This document shows positions 52,958-61,196 of a DNA stretch of 64,000 nucleotides, in pieces. A program made the translations under genes and the position numbers. This DNA is from JAVJSD01 sp040219575 (GTDB lineage Bacteria > Planctomycetota > Planctomycetia > Pirellulales > Pirellulaceae), in NCBI GenBank assembly GCA_040219575.1, contig JAVJSD010000042.1, positions 78,298 through 142,297 of the forward strand. The letters run 5' to 3'. The notes beneath the pieces were generated by a model. It was given only the letters and a program-made list of their open reading frames with translations. It did not search any database and had not been told where the DNA came from. Positions within the stretch are counted from its first letter, which is position 1. Every line of letters starts with the position of its first letter.

Positions 52958-54067
52958 ATGACGAACAAACAACTCCCCCCGCTCGGCGCGACCCTCGACC
53001 AGATCGACACCCCCGCCTTGTGCCTCGATCTCGACATCTTTGAAGCCAACACCCGGGCCGTCGCCGGCGCCTGCAAGACGCACGGCAAGGACTGGCGTCC
53101 GCACTCCAAGTGCCACAAGTCGCCCGAGATCGCCCGGCGGCAGATGGAGGCCGGCGCCATCGGCGTGACCTGCGCCAAGCTGGGCGAAGCGGAAGTGATG
53201 GCGGCCGGCGGCGTCACCGACGTGCTGATCGCCAACTACGTGGTCGGCCCGCTGAAGATCGCGCGGCTGGTCGAACTGCGGCGGATCGCCGATCCCATCG
53301 TGTGCGTCGATCACGTCGATCAACTCGCGCCGCTCGGCGACGCCATGCAGGCCAGCGGTCAGACGCTTCGCGTGCTGATCGAAGTCGACATCGGCATGCA
53401 ACGGGCCGGGGTCGCTGCGGGAGAGCCGACGCTGGAACTGGCCCGGCGGGTCGCGCGTCGGCCGGGACTCCAGCTCGCCGGAGTGATGGGCTACGAGGGG
53501 CATCTGCTGATGCTCGAGAACGGCGAGGAGAAGCGGCGCAAGATTCACGCGGCGCTCGACATCGTGGCCGACGCCAAGCAGATGCTGGAGGCCAACGACA
53601 TTCCCTGCGGCATCGTCTCTTGCGGCGGCACCGGTTCGTACATCTACACGGTCGAGCACCCGGCCGTGACCGAACTGCAGGCGGGAGGCGCCGTCTTCAT
53701 GGACGCGTTCTATCGCAACATGTGCCACGTGCCCGACCTGGAGTACGCCATGAGCGTGATCGTGACCGTGGTCAGCCGGCCCGCGCCGAATCGGGCCATC
53801 ATCGACGCCGGGCGCAAAACGCTCAACATCGAGCAGACCAATCCGCTGGTGGTGGATCGGCCGGGCGTCGAGGTCGCGCGGCTGTCGGCCGAGCACGGCC
53901 TGCTGCAGCTCGCCCCCGAGGCGCAGGACCTGCGAATCGGCGAGCGGCTGACCGTGATTCCCGGCTACAGCGATCTGACCGCCGTGCTGCACGACGAGTT
54001 CCTCGGCATCCGCGACGGCAAGCTCGAAGTGATCTGGCCGCTGCGAGGGCGCGGACGGTTGCAGTAG
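52958..54067 (+). CDS. D-threonine aldolase/D-serine dehydratase-like PLP enzyme, 369 aa
   Basis: Fold-type III PLP enzyme with an alanine-racemase N-terminal barrel. TLDQIDTPALCLDLDIFEAN starts it; RPHSKCHKSPEIARRQ contains the probable PLP Lys51 (HxK), VLIEVDIGMQRAGVAAGE and GGTGSYIYTVEHPAVTELQA follow. The C-terminal domain has VIPGYSDLTAVLHDEFLGIR, whose His/Asp bind a metal in family members. It should cleave D-beta-hydroxy-amino acids or dehydrate D-serine. The start at 52958 has no clear ribosome binding site. Confidence 0.9.
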   Translation: MTNKQLPPLGATLDQIDTPALCLDLDIFEANTRAVAGACKTHGKDWRPHSKCHKSPEIARRQMEAGAIGVTCAKLGEAEVMAAGGVTDVLIANYVVGPLKIARLVELRRIADPIVCVDHVDQLAPLGDAMQASGQTLRVLIEVDIGMQRAGVAAGEPTLELARRVARRPGLQLAGVMGYEGHLLMLENGEEKRRKIHAALDIVADAKQMLEANDIPCGIVSCGGTGSYIYTVEHPAVTELQAGGAVFMDAFYRNMCHVPDLEYAMSVIVTVVSRPAPNRAIIDAGRKTLNIEQTNPLVVDRPGVEVARLSAEHGLLQLAPEAQDLRIGERLTVIPGYSDLTAVLHDEFLGIRDGKLEVIWPLRGRGRLQ

Positions 54068-54128
54068 GCCGGTTCGCTCGGCGACCGCCGTTCATCGCTC
54101 CCAAAGTCGACGATGAAGCGGACAAGAT

Positions 54129-54229
54129 CGTTTAACGGCAAGCCGCAGGCGTCGGCGGATCGTTGCAGACACGTTTCCAGCTAGCGCGGGCTCGTGCGCA
54201 CGCCGTCGCCTGCGGCTTGCCGTTGAACG
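54129..54229. mobile_element. MITE-like element, short form, 101 bp
   Basis: CGTTTAACGGCAAGCCGCAG and GCGGCTTGCCGTTGAACG bound it (one mismatch). The interior is the reverse of the 52400 copy. Confidence 0.7.
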
Positions 54230-54335
54230 AGTCGTTCTTGGGCGAAGCGGGACGACTCGCGAATTCTATGCGGATCCCCAAACGAGTCGTTCTTGGGCGA
54301 AGCGGGATGACTCGCGAATTCTGTGCGGCTCCCCT
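54226..54335. repeat. Tandem duplication of a 55-bp unit at the MITE end
   Basis: AACGAGTCGTTCTTGGGCGA ... is repeated at 54281 with four substitutions. The first copy begins inside the right terminal repeat, so the tail of the element has been duplicated. Confidence 0.65.
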
Positions 54336-54438
54336 TGCCACGCGTCTAACGTGTTAACGAGCAGAGACGCTGCTCGCGACCGGCCGGTCGAGTGTTTCCA
54401 AGTCTCGTACCATCACGCACTACCAAGAGGAAGTTTCG

Positions 54439-54921
54439 ATGAAGAAGCTGGCAATCACTCTGACCGCGCTGGCCGTACTCGTTTCCGCATCCGCGACGAC
54501 GAGCGCCGCCGAGAAGGACATCGTGGATACCGCGGTATCCGCCAAGAGTTTCAGCACCCTGGTGGCCGCCGTGAAGGCCGCCGGATTGGTGGAAACGCTC
54601 AAGGGCAAGGGACCGTTCACGGTGTTCGCACCGACCGACGCGGCCTTCGCCAAACTGCCCGAGGGGACGGTCGAAAACCTGCTCAAGCCGGAGAACAAGC
54701 AGAAGCTCATCGCGGTGCTGACGTATCACGTCGTGCCCGGCAAGGTGATGGCCAGCGACGTTGTGAAGCTGTCGTCGGCCAAGACGGTGCAGGGCTCGGA
54801 AGTCACGATCTCGTTGAGCGACGGAGGCGTGAAGGTCGACGACGCCAAGGTCGTCAAGACCGACATCGAGTGCGCCAACGGCGTGATTCACGTGATCGAC
54901 TCGGTCATCCTGCCCAAATAG
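54439..54921 (+). CDS. Secreted fasciclin (FAS1) domain protein, 160 aa
   Basis: Signal peptide about 1-24 (MKKLAITLTALAVLVSASAT). The FAS1 domain follows: FSTLVAAVKAAGLVETLKGK, GPFTVFAPTDAAFAKLPEGT (H1 motif region), LIAVLTYHVVPGKVMASDVV (YH motif) and ECANGVIHVIDSVILPK (H2). FAS1 domains mediate cell adhesion and can bind polysaccharide. AGAGGAAG is the ribosome binding site. A strong terminator follows. Confidence 0.95.
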   Translation: MKKLAITLTALAVLVSASATTSAAEKDIVDTAVSAKSFSTLVAAVKAAGLVETLKGKGPFTVFAPTDAAFAKLPEGTVENLLKPENKQKLIAVLTYHVVPGKVMASDVVKLSSAKTVQGSEVTISLSDGGVKVDDAKVVKTDIECANGVIHVIDSVILPK

Positions 54922-54940
54922 TTCGCCGATCTATTGGGTT

Positions 54941-54990
54941 GAACGAACCGCCGGCGGAGTTCCTGGGGACTCCGCCGCTGTTCGTTTTTC
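54941..54990 (+). terminator. Strong intrinsic terminator after the fasciclin gene
   Basis: CGGCGGAGT (54952-54960) pairs perfectly with ACTCCGCCG (54969-54977), extended outward by GAAC...GTTC, followed by CGTTTTTC. It begins about 20 bp past the stop. Confidence 0.85.
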
Positions 54991-55215
54991 TTGGCGCCCC
55001 GGCGAGCTTTCCTCGGCCTTCTCCGTCGCGGTCTGTCTCGCGCGGTGAAACACCAGCACTTCGACCACCTGTCGCTTCCATTCGCAGGTGGAACATGTTG
55101 GTTTACGCGGCACGAAAGCTCAAAGAGCGAGAATCCTCACGACGGCGCGCGAGATGCAGGAAGACGGATCATGTGACGTCCCTGCTTGTCCCCAGCGTCT
55201 CCGGGAGATTCGACC

Positions 55216-55506
55216 ATGACACGCTACCTTACGCTCGTCACGTTCACCGACGAGGGCATCAGCGCCATCGAAAAAACGCTCAACCGGGCCGCCGACTTCC
55301 GCGCCATGGTCGAGGAAGTGGGCGGAAAGGTCGTCTCGCAGTACTGGTCGGTGGGGGAGGTCGACGGCTGTTTCGTCTTCGAGGCGCCCGACGAGACGAC
55401 GGCGGCCGCCCTCTTGCTGTCCCTGGCGAAACAGGGCCACGTCCGCACGCGTACGATGCGGGTGTACGACGAGCAGGAGTTCCAGGCAGTCCTGTCCAAG
55501 TCGTAA
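55216..55506 (+). CDS. GYD-domain protein, 96 aa
   Basis: Small alpha/beta protein of the GYD/DUF3303-like group: MTRYLTLVTFTDEGISAIEK, ADFRAMVEEVGGKVVSQYWS, and VGEVDGCFVFEAPDETTAAA. Members have a ferredoxin-like fold of unknown function. The ATG at 55216 follows CTCCGGGAGATTCGACC. Nothing nearby indicates a role. Confidence 0.85.
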   Translation: MTRYLTLVTFTDEGISAIEKTLNRAADFRAMVEEVGGKVVSQYWSVGEVDGCFVFEAPDETTAAALLLSLAKQGHVRTRTMRVYDEQEFQAVLSKS

Positions 55507-55715
55507 CGCAGTGGAATGGATTCGCACACCGCGAGCGCGCGAAACAGCGCGTTCGCACACTCGTCGCGGCTGCGCTGCGTGGCGACTTCCTCGCAGCGTG
55601 GCCACTCGGGCGTGCGCATCTTCCCTTTGCCGATGCGGCAGGCAGCCTGCGCGTTGTTAGGGCCTGGCATGGGGTGATCTTGGTCTTCGAAATGGAACGC
55701 CCATTCGTCACGGCC

Positions 55716-55768
55716 GGGGGCGGCCTCGCTACGACGTGCATTCACGGCCGAGGGCGGCCATGCTACGA
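55716..55768. repeat. Two facing GGCCG-type repeats
   Basis: CACGGCCGGGGGCGGCCTCG (55717) and CACGGCCGAGGGCGGCCATG (55743) are the inverted form of the GTAGCATGGCCGCC family, in direct tandem. Confidence 0.6.
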
Positions 55769-55777
55769 AGGAGTTCG

Positions 55778-55786
55778 TGGTAGGAT
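55778..55786 (+). promoter_or_regulatory. Extended -10 candidate (TGG TAGGAT) of the alpha/beta hydrolase gene
   Basis: TGGTAGGAT, 34 bp upstream of the ATG at 55820. Confidence 0.3.
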
Positions 55787-55819
55787 CGAGGTTTCACCCC
55801 GCTCCGGAGATCGGCCGTC

Positions 55820-56665
55820 ATGCGAAGTCTCGTTGCGTTGCTGCTGTTCGCCCCGTCGCTGTTGGCCGCGGAGCCACGGCTCAAGCGCGATATTCCCTAC
55901 GCCGAACCGCGGCACGAGCGGCGGATGCTCGACGTCTACGCGCCGGCCGAGGGAAAGGAGCATCCCATCGTCGTCTGGATCCATGGCGGCGGCTGGCGCA
56001 AAGGCGACAAGAGCGACGTGGCCGAGAAGCCGCGTGCGTTCGTCGAGAAGGGCTACGTGTTCGTTTCGATCAACTACCGCTTCTTTCCCCAGGTGCGGCT
56101 CCAGGAGATGACGGCCGACGTCGCCCAGGCCGTCCGCTGGGTGCACGATCACGGCCGCGAGTACGGCGGCGATCCGGATCGCATTTTCGTGATGGGGCAT
56201 TCAGCCGGCGCGCACTTGGCGGCGCTGGTCTCCACCGACCATCGCTACTTGAAACAACAAGGGCTTTCGCTGTCGTCGATCAAGGGCTGCGTGCCGATCG
56301 ACACGGCCGTGTACGACGTGGCCCGGCAGATCGCCCGGGTCGAAGCGGGCGAACCCCGTCGCGCCGCCAGTTATCGCGAGACATTCGGCGACGGCGACAG
56401 CCAGCGCCAGTTGTCGCCGGTTACGCACGCCGCCGCGGACAAGGGCGTCCCACCGTTTCTGGTGATGTGCGTCGCCGACCGGGAGGACGCGGTCATCCAA
56501 TCGAAGTTGCTGGTCGAGGCGCTAGAGAAGGCCGACGTCGCGGCCGACTTGTTGGCGGCCGAGGGAAAGACGCATCGCACGATCGACGCGGAATTGGGCC
56601 TGCCCGACGACCCGCCCACCGAGGCGTTGTTCGCGTTCGTCAACCGGGTGTTGAGCGTGAAGTGA
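55820..56665 (+). CDS. Secreted alpha/beta hydrolase (BD-FAE/esterase-like), 281 aa
   Basis: A signal peptide (MRSLVALLLFAPSLLAAEPR) is followed by the BD-FAE/hormone-sensitive-lipase fold: HGGGW (55-59, oxyanion hole), GHSAG with Ser128 as nucleophile, and later Asp and His (CVADREDAVIQ, GKTHRTI). LKRDIPYAEPRHERRMLDVY is the usual beginning. It should hydrolyse esters of carbohydrate or aromatic acids outside the cytoplasm. It stands alone. Confidence 0.9.
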   Translation: MRSLVALLLFAPSLLAAEPRLKRDIPYAEPRHERRMLDVYAPAEGKEHPIVVWIHGGGWRKGDKSDVAEKPRAFVEKGYVFVSINYRFFPQVRLQEMTADVAQAVRWVHDHGREYGGDPDRIFVMGHSAGAHLAALVSTDHRYLKQQGLSLSSIKGCVPIDTAVYDVARQIARVEAGEPRRAASYRETFGDGDSQRQLSPVTHAAADKGVPPFLVMCVADREDAVIQSKLLVEALEKADVAADLLAAEGKTHRTIDAELGLPDDPPTEALFAFVNRVLSVK

Positions 56666-56755
56666 ACGTCGCACTTCGCGCATGCCGTCGAACTCACCTA
56701 CTCACCTACTCACTCCCGCCTCCCCTTGGATGGCCGACTACACAAACCAGCGGTC

Positions 56756-57235
56756 CTACTGCATCGGCGCCACGAACACCAGCATCGCCAGCACGAGGTA
56801 AATCCCGATCAGGGCCAGCACCAGCAGGCCCGACCAGCGCCAAAACGTCCGCTGCGCCTTGAGCGCCGTTTCCAGTTGCTGGTTGTCGGGTCGCCGCAGG
56901 AAGCGGGCGATGCGGCGGGCGAATCGCCAAAGCAGCAGCGAAGGGATCGCCAGGGCGATGCAGAGAGGGGAATAGACGAGCAGCACGATGAGCAACGGAG
57001 CAACGTTCGCGCGAAACCCTCCTCGTCCCACAAACCAGCCGAGGACCAACAGCATGCTGATCATGCCCAACAGGACGAAAGCCGCGGACAACAACCCGGT
57101 GATGCTCAGCACATAGCACCACGGCCGCGATTGACGCAACGGCGGGATCAACACGCTCGGCGCGGCGCGGCGCGACGAATCCTCGACCGGGCCCGTGGAA
57201 GCAGCCTGCTCGGCGTAGGGATTGAAGTCTTGCAT
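56756..57235 (-). CDS. NPYA-motif membrane protein, type A, copy 1, 159 aa
   Basis: An N-terminal FNPYAEQ motif is followed by three or four transmembrane segments (YVLSITGLLSAAFVLLGMIS, PLLIVLLVYSPLCIALAIPS, LLVLALIGIYLVLAMLVFV). WRFARRIARFLRRPDNQQLE and LKAQRTFWRWSG are almost the same as in the gene at 57887 (WRFALRIGWFLRRPTSQRLE, LASQARFWRWSG), so the two are paralogues. It starts nine bases after the stop of the type B gene. Function unknown; the NPYA motif is common in planctomycete membrane proteins. Confidence 0.75.
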   Translation of the reverse strand: MQDFNPYAEQAASTGPVEDSSRRAAPSVLIPPLRQSRPWCYVLSITGLLSAAFVLLGMISMLLVLGWFVGRGGFRANVAPLLIVLLVYSPLCIALAIPSLLLWRFARRIARFLRRPDNQQLETALKAQRTFWRWSGLLVLALIGIYLVLAMLVFVAPMQ

Positions 57236-57244
57236 CGGCGAATG

Positions 57245-57736
57245 TCAGTCGATGATGGGAGGCGTGCGCGCCTGCACGACGATCAGCGTGGTCAGCAGGC
57301 CCAGGACCAGCAGGTATCCCAGCGCGGCGACCCACGACAACGTCCGCTGGACTTGCAGGGCCGCGCACAGTTCGGCCGCCGTGCGTCGGCTCAAGAAACG
57401 CAGCACGCGCAATCCGTAGCGAAGCAGCAACGTGGAGACGGCGCCGGCCGCCAGGAAGACGGTGACCGTTATCGCCATCCCAATCATGTCGCCAAGATTG
57501 AAGCGAAACACGAGAGCGCCCAGCAGGAAGTTCATGAGCATCCCCACGCCGAACAAGCCGGTGAAGAGGAAGCCGACGACGCTCAAAAAGAACACCCACG
57601 GCGCCGTTTGCCGCATCAGCAGCACCGTTTGCGGCGTGATGAGCGGCCCGTCGTCCGCGACCGGCGCGAGGATCGTCTCCTCGACCTCGGGCGCGGCGTA
57701 GGGGTTCGCGTCGGCGGGCGCCGGGAGATCATCCAT
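57245..57736 (-). CDS. NPYA-motif membrane protein, type B, copy 1, 163 aa
   Basis: Begins MDDLPAPADANPYAAPEVEE. Four hydrophobic segments: VFFLSVVGFLFTGLFGVGML, MIGMAITVTVFLAAGAVSTL, and the C-terminal VAALGYLLVLGLLTTLIVVQ. ITPQTVLLMRQTAPWVFFLS corresponds to VTPRMILLTRRTARWVFLLS of the gene at 58396. The start is the ATG at 57734-57736. It heads the first B-A pair. Confidence 0.7.
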   Translation of the reverse strand: MDDLPAPADANPYAAPEVEETILAPVADDGPLITPQTVLLMRQTAPWVFFLSVVGFLFTGLFGVGMLMNFLLGALVFRFNLGDMIGMAITVTVFLAAGAVSTLLLRYGLRVLRFLSRRTAAELCAALQVQRTLSWVAALGYLLVLGLLTTLIVVQARTPPIID

Positions 57737-57886
57737 CGTACAAACGATCCCTCTCTCCTCAAGAAACTGGTGTTCCACGCGTCCCGATTATCGTCGGGCG
57801 GCGCGGCAGTCGCAATGTCGCGCGAATGCACGACTGTCTGGCACGACGGTCAAACGCGGTGGTCAGGCACGACGCGGCGCCTTCGA

Positions 57887-58396
57887 CTACCAACGATCGG
57901 TCCAGGTCATCGCGATCGAAAAGGCGATCATCAGGATGTAGATCGTGACCAGCCCCAGCACGATGCCGCCCGACCAGCGCCAGAACCTTGCTTGCGACGC
58001 GAGCAGCGCTTCCAGGCGTTGGCTGGTGGGGCGCCGCAGAAACCAACCGATACGCAGGGCGAATCGCCACAACAGCACGGAAGGGATCGCCAGCGCCGCG
58101 GCCAGCGAGCCATAGACGAGGTTGACGACGAGGAAGGGCAGGATATCGCGGCGAATACCTTGGACGCCGGAGAGCCGCATCATGAACATCAGGCCTCCGA
58201 CGAGCATGAGCAGCACCAGGGCGGCCGCCGCCAGCCCCAGCAGGCTGAGCAAGTACATCCACAGCCGGGAACGACGCAGCGGCTCGGTGATTTGAGCGGG
58301 CGCCGCGCGCCCGCCGCCGTCGTCCGCCACGTCGGTCTGCGTCGACTGCTCGGCGTAGGGATTCTGTTCGATCGGCAAGGAAGACGACTCGCGCAT
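57887..58396 (-). CDS. NPYA-motif membrane protein, type A, copy 2, 169 aa
   Basis: N-terminal IEQNPYAEQSTQT, membrane segments LYLLSLLGLAAAALVLLMLV, FLVVNLVYGSLAAALAIPSV and SGGIVLGLVTIYILMIAFSI. Clear paralogue of the gene at 56756. It overlaps the upstream type B gene by one base (TGATG), so they are coupled. Confidence 0.78.
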   Translation of the reverse strand: MRESSSLPIEQNPYAEQSTQTDVADDGGGRAAPAQITEPLRRSRLWMYLLSLLGLAAAALVLLMLVGGLMFMMRLSGVQGIRRDILPFLVVNLVYGSLAAALAIPSVLLWRFALRIGWFLRRPTSQRLEALLASQARFWRWSGGIVLGLVTIYILMIAFSIAMTWTDRW

Positions 58397-58893
58397 CAGA
58401 ATTCGTCAGCCGCAAACGGAAGCGTCGCGATCATCCACACGATCAGCAACACGAACAAGCCGAGAACCGACAACACTCCCACCGCCGTGCCGCGCCAAAA
58501 CGTGTGCTGTCTCTTGAGGGCCGCGCCCAACTCCGGTCCTGTCGCCCGGCGTGTGAATCGGCGGAGTCCCAAGCCGAAGCGAAACAACAGGATCGAGGCC
58601 AGCCCACCGACGATGGCCATCAGCAGCAAGATCACCAATTCGCCGAACATCATGCCCGGACTCAGCAGCAGGCCGCGGGCGATGAGGTTCACGAGGATCG
58701 AAAGGCCGATCAGGCTCGTGCCGAGAAAGGCCACGATGCTGAGGAGGAACACCCACCGCGCCGTCCGCCGCGTGAGCAGGATCATGCGCGGCGTGACGAA
58801 TCCTGCGGCGTCTTCCGCGGGAGCGAGCAGAAGCTGCTCGACATCGGGCGGGGCGTAGGGATTCGCAGCGGTGGAGGGCGGGGGATCGTTCAT
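58396..58893 (-). CDS. NPYA-motif membrane protein, type B, copy 2, 165 aa
   Basis: Begins MNDPPPSTAANPYAPPDVEQ, with membrane segments VFLLSIVAFLGTSLIGLSIL, ELVILLLMAIVGGLASILLF and VGVLSVLGLFVLLIVWMIAT. Paralogue of the gene at 57245. The start ATG at 58891-58893 lacks a strong ribosome binding site; a longer frame upstream was rejected. Confidence 0.75.
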   Translation of the reverse strand: MNDPPPSTAANPYAPPDVEQLLLAPAEDAAGFVTPRMILLTRRTARWVFLLSIVAFLGTSLIGLSILVNLIARGLLLSPGMMFGELVILLLMAIVGGLASILLFRFGLGLRRFTRRATGPELGAALKRQHTFWRGTAVGVLSVLGLFVLLIVWMIATLPFAADEF

Positions 58894-59082
58894 GTCGGCA
58901 TTGTCGCGGCTTCGCATTTGCAGCGGGAACTCGAGTGCGCCGATTATCGTCGCGCTCGAGCGTGAAGGCAAACAGCGCGGGCCGCGGCGGCGGAATCCGA
59001 TTCCGAGTGCATTGCGGGGCACACGCGCCGCAAAGACCCACCTGCTTGCGCTGCGTGTTTGGTTTGCGCTTCCGCATCGACG

Positions 59083-59553
59083 TCAGCCGTCGTCGTCGAG
59101 CGGGAACAGAAAGTGCTGAAAGCCCTCGTCCCTTCGCCAGCCGTGTCGGGCGTAGAGTGCTTTCGCCTGGTGATTGTCCACCGCGGTCGCCAACACCAGT
59201 CGCACGGCCGAGGTGGCGCGTCCGAATGCGACCGCCGCCTCGAGCAGTTGCGAGGCGACGCCCCTGCGACGTGCATCGGGATGCACGTACAGGTCGTTCA
59301 GGATCCACAACTTCCGCATCGACACCGACGAGTAGCCGGGGTAAAGCTGGGTGAAACCGAGGGCCCGGTCGCTTTGGTGGTCCGCGTCGATCGCCAGCAG
59401 GATCGTGCTGTCGCCCGCGGTCAGCCGCTCGCGCAGAAACTCGCCCGCGGCCGCCGCATTCGCCGCTTGCCCGTAGAACTGCCGGTAGGCGTCGAACAGC
59501 CCTGCGAGCGCGTCCACATGCGACAGGTCGGCGTGAACGACTGAAGCCGTCAT
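59083..59553 (-). CDS. GNAT-family N-acetyltransferase, 156 aa
   Basis: The acetyl-CoA binding core is LNDLYVHPDARRRGVASQLL (motif A: RRRGVASQL), followed by LVLATAVDNHQAKALYARHG (motif B) and WRRDEGFQHFLFPLD. ALGFTQLYPGYSSVSMRKLW is the beta strand ahead of it. Small-molecule or protein substrates cannot be told. It lies 29 bp behind the DUF1501 gene and may be in its transcript. Confidence 0.9.
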   Translation of the reverse strand: MTASVVHADLSHVDALAGLFDAYRQFYGQAANAAAAGEFLRERLTAGDSTILLAIDADHQSDRALGFTQLYPGYSSVSMRKLWILNDLYVHPDARRRGVASQLLEAAVAFGRATSAVRLVLATAVDNHQAKALYARHGWRRDEGFQHFLFPLDDDG

Positions 59554-59582
59554 CAATTCAAGCCCCTTTTCTCGCGCATTCG

Positions 59583-60884
59583 CTAGGAGAACAACTTCCC
59601 GATCGGAGCTCCGTCGCGGATGATCTGGATCGGGCGGCCGGTGGCGGTGGCGTATTCCATTTGGGAGTCGATGCCGAGGGCCTGGAGGCAACTGGCGGCG
59701 ACGTCTTCGGGCGTGCCGGCCACGTCGGTCACGTCGGCCCCTTTTTCGTCGGTGGCGCCGAGCACCTGCCCGCCGCGCACGCCGGCGCCGGCCATCAGCA
59801 TGCTCATCGCCGTGCCCCAGTGATCGCGGCCGGCGTTCTCGTTGATCGTCGGCGTGCGGCCCATCTCGCCAGAGCTAAACACCAGCGTCGTTTCCAGCAG
59901 CCCGCGCTGATCGAGATCCTCCAGCAACGCCGCCAGCGCCGCGTCCCAGGGGGGCAGCAGGTCGTTCTTGAGCGAGGTGAAGTTGTTCTGATGCGTATCC
60001 CAACCGCCGAAGTCGATGGTGACCGCCCGCACGCCGACTTCGACCAACCGTCGCGCTAAGAGGCACGCCTGGCCGACGCTGGTGCGTCCATACTGATCGC
60101 GAACCTCGTCCTTCTCGCGCGACAGGTCGAACGCCTCGCGGGTGCTTTGCGACCGCAGGATGTCGAACGCCTGCTGGTAGAAGCGGTCCATGCCGTCGAG
60201 GTTTTCGTTCTCGAGTTCGACGTTTTGAAAGGCCGTGTCGATGGAGTGCATCAGCGACCGCCGGGCGTCGACCCGCGAGAGCTTCATGCCGTCGGGCGTC
60301 GAGAGGGCTCGCACGCTGAAGTCCTTGCTGCTGGGGTCGCCGCCGACGGCGAACGAGCGATACGCCACGCCCAGGTAGCCGGCGGTCTCGGTGGTGGCGT
60401 TCGACGTCTTGATCGGCAGCGACACGAACGGCGGCACGCCGACCGGCGAACGGAATTCCTTGGAGACGACGGAGCTCAGATCGGGATACACCAGCGACGC
60501 GCGGGGACGGTTGCCCGAGCGAACCAGTTGCATGCCGCGGCCATGCACGCCGATGGCGCCTTTCACGCCGCGGAGCACGGCGTACTTGTCGGCCTGCCGC
60601 GCGAGGCGCGGCATGTGCTCGCAAACCCGCAGGCCGGGCAGGTTGGTGTCGATTGGCTTGAACTCGCCGGCGATGTCGCCCCCTTCGGGCTTCATGTCCC
60701 AACTGTCGAGATGCGACTGCCCGCCGTCGAGATAGATGAAGATGGCCGACTTGCCGCGGCTCTTCTCCTCGACTTCGCCGCGGGCTTCCATACTGAGCAG
60801 ATCGGCCAGGCCGAGTCCGACGCCGCCGAGCAGTCCCGCCTTGAGCAGTTCACGCCGCCTGAGGCCGTCGCAGTAGGTGGGCAC
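59583..60884 (-). CDS. DUF1501 protein with Tat signal, 433 aa
   Basis: A twin-arginine leader (LRRRELLKAGLLGGVGLGLA) precedes the DUF1501 (sulfatase-like/alkaline-phosphatase-fold) domain: IFIYLDGGQSHLDSWDMKPE, DFGGWDTHQNNFTSLKNDLL (metal-binding DxxGxWDTH) and VFSSGEMGRTPTINENAGRD, HWGTAMSMLMAGAGVRGGQV. Planctomycetes pair it with DUF1549/DUF1553 genes; here that partner lies upstream, 312 bp away, with a MITE-like element between them. Confidence 0.92.
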   Translation of the reverse strand: MPTYCDGLRRRELLKAGLLGGVGLGLADLLSMEARGEVEEKSRGKSAIFIYLDGGQSHLDSWDMKPEGGDIAGEFKPIDTNLPGLRVCEHMPRLARQADKYAVLRGVKGAIGVHGRGMQLVRSGNRPRASLVYPDLSSVVSKEFRSPVGVPPFVSLPIKTSNATTETAGYLGVAYRSFAVGGDPSSKDFSVRALSTPDGMKLSRVDARRSLMHSIDTAFQNVELENENLDGMDRFYQQAFDILRSQSTREAFDLSREKDEVRDQYGRTSVGQACLLARRLVEVGVRAVTIDFGGWDTHQNNFTSLKNDLLPPWDAALAALLEDLDQRGLLETTLVFSSGEMGRTPTINENAGRDHWGTAMSMLMAGAGVRGGQVLGATDEKGADVTDVAGTPEDVAASCLQALGIDSQMEYATATGRPIQIIRDGAPIGKLFS

Positions 60885-60911
60885 GGTTTCATCCTTTGTA
60901 TTGGTTTTCGT

Positions 60912-61123
60912 CGTTTAACGGCAAGCCGCAGGCGACGGCGGAGGCGGGATGTTCCGCGACAATCTCTCGTGGTGTCGTGCTCAACGCAACCATTTGTCGT
61001 CCCTCGAGTCGGAGGTCCAACGTGGTTTCCAGCGAGACATCGCCGACCGTTTTCGCACAAAGCTCTTTCAGCCGGAAGCGCCGATCGAACGATCCGCCGA
61101 CGCCTTCGGCTCGCCGTTAAACG
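60912..61123. mobile_element. MITE-like element, long form, 212 bp
   Basis: CGTTTAACGGCAAGCCGCAG and, at the other end, GCTCGCCGTTAAACG are inverted repeats matching at 25 of 28 positions. The interior corresponds to the reversed 27243 copy. A tail (GATGCTTGACATTGAAATTT and GCAGGTCTCAATAAACGAG) follows to 61172, as in the tandem array. It separates two genes that are normally adjacent. Confidence 0.75.
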
Positions 61124-61196
61124 AGTCGATCACGATAGATGCTTGACATTGAAATTTGCAGGTCTCAATAAACGAGTTTGATGGAACGAGCGATCG

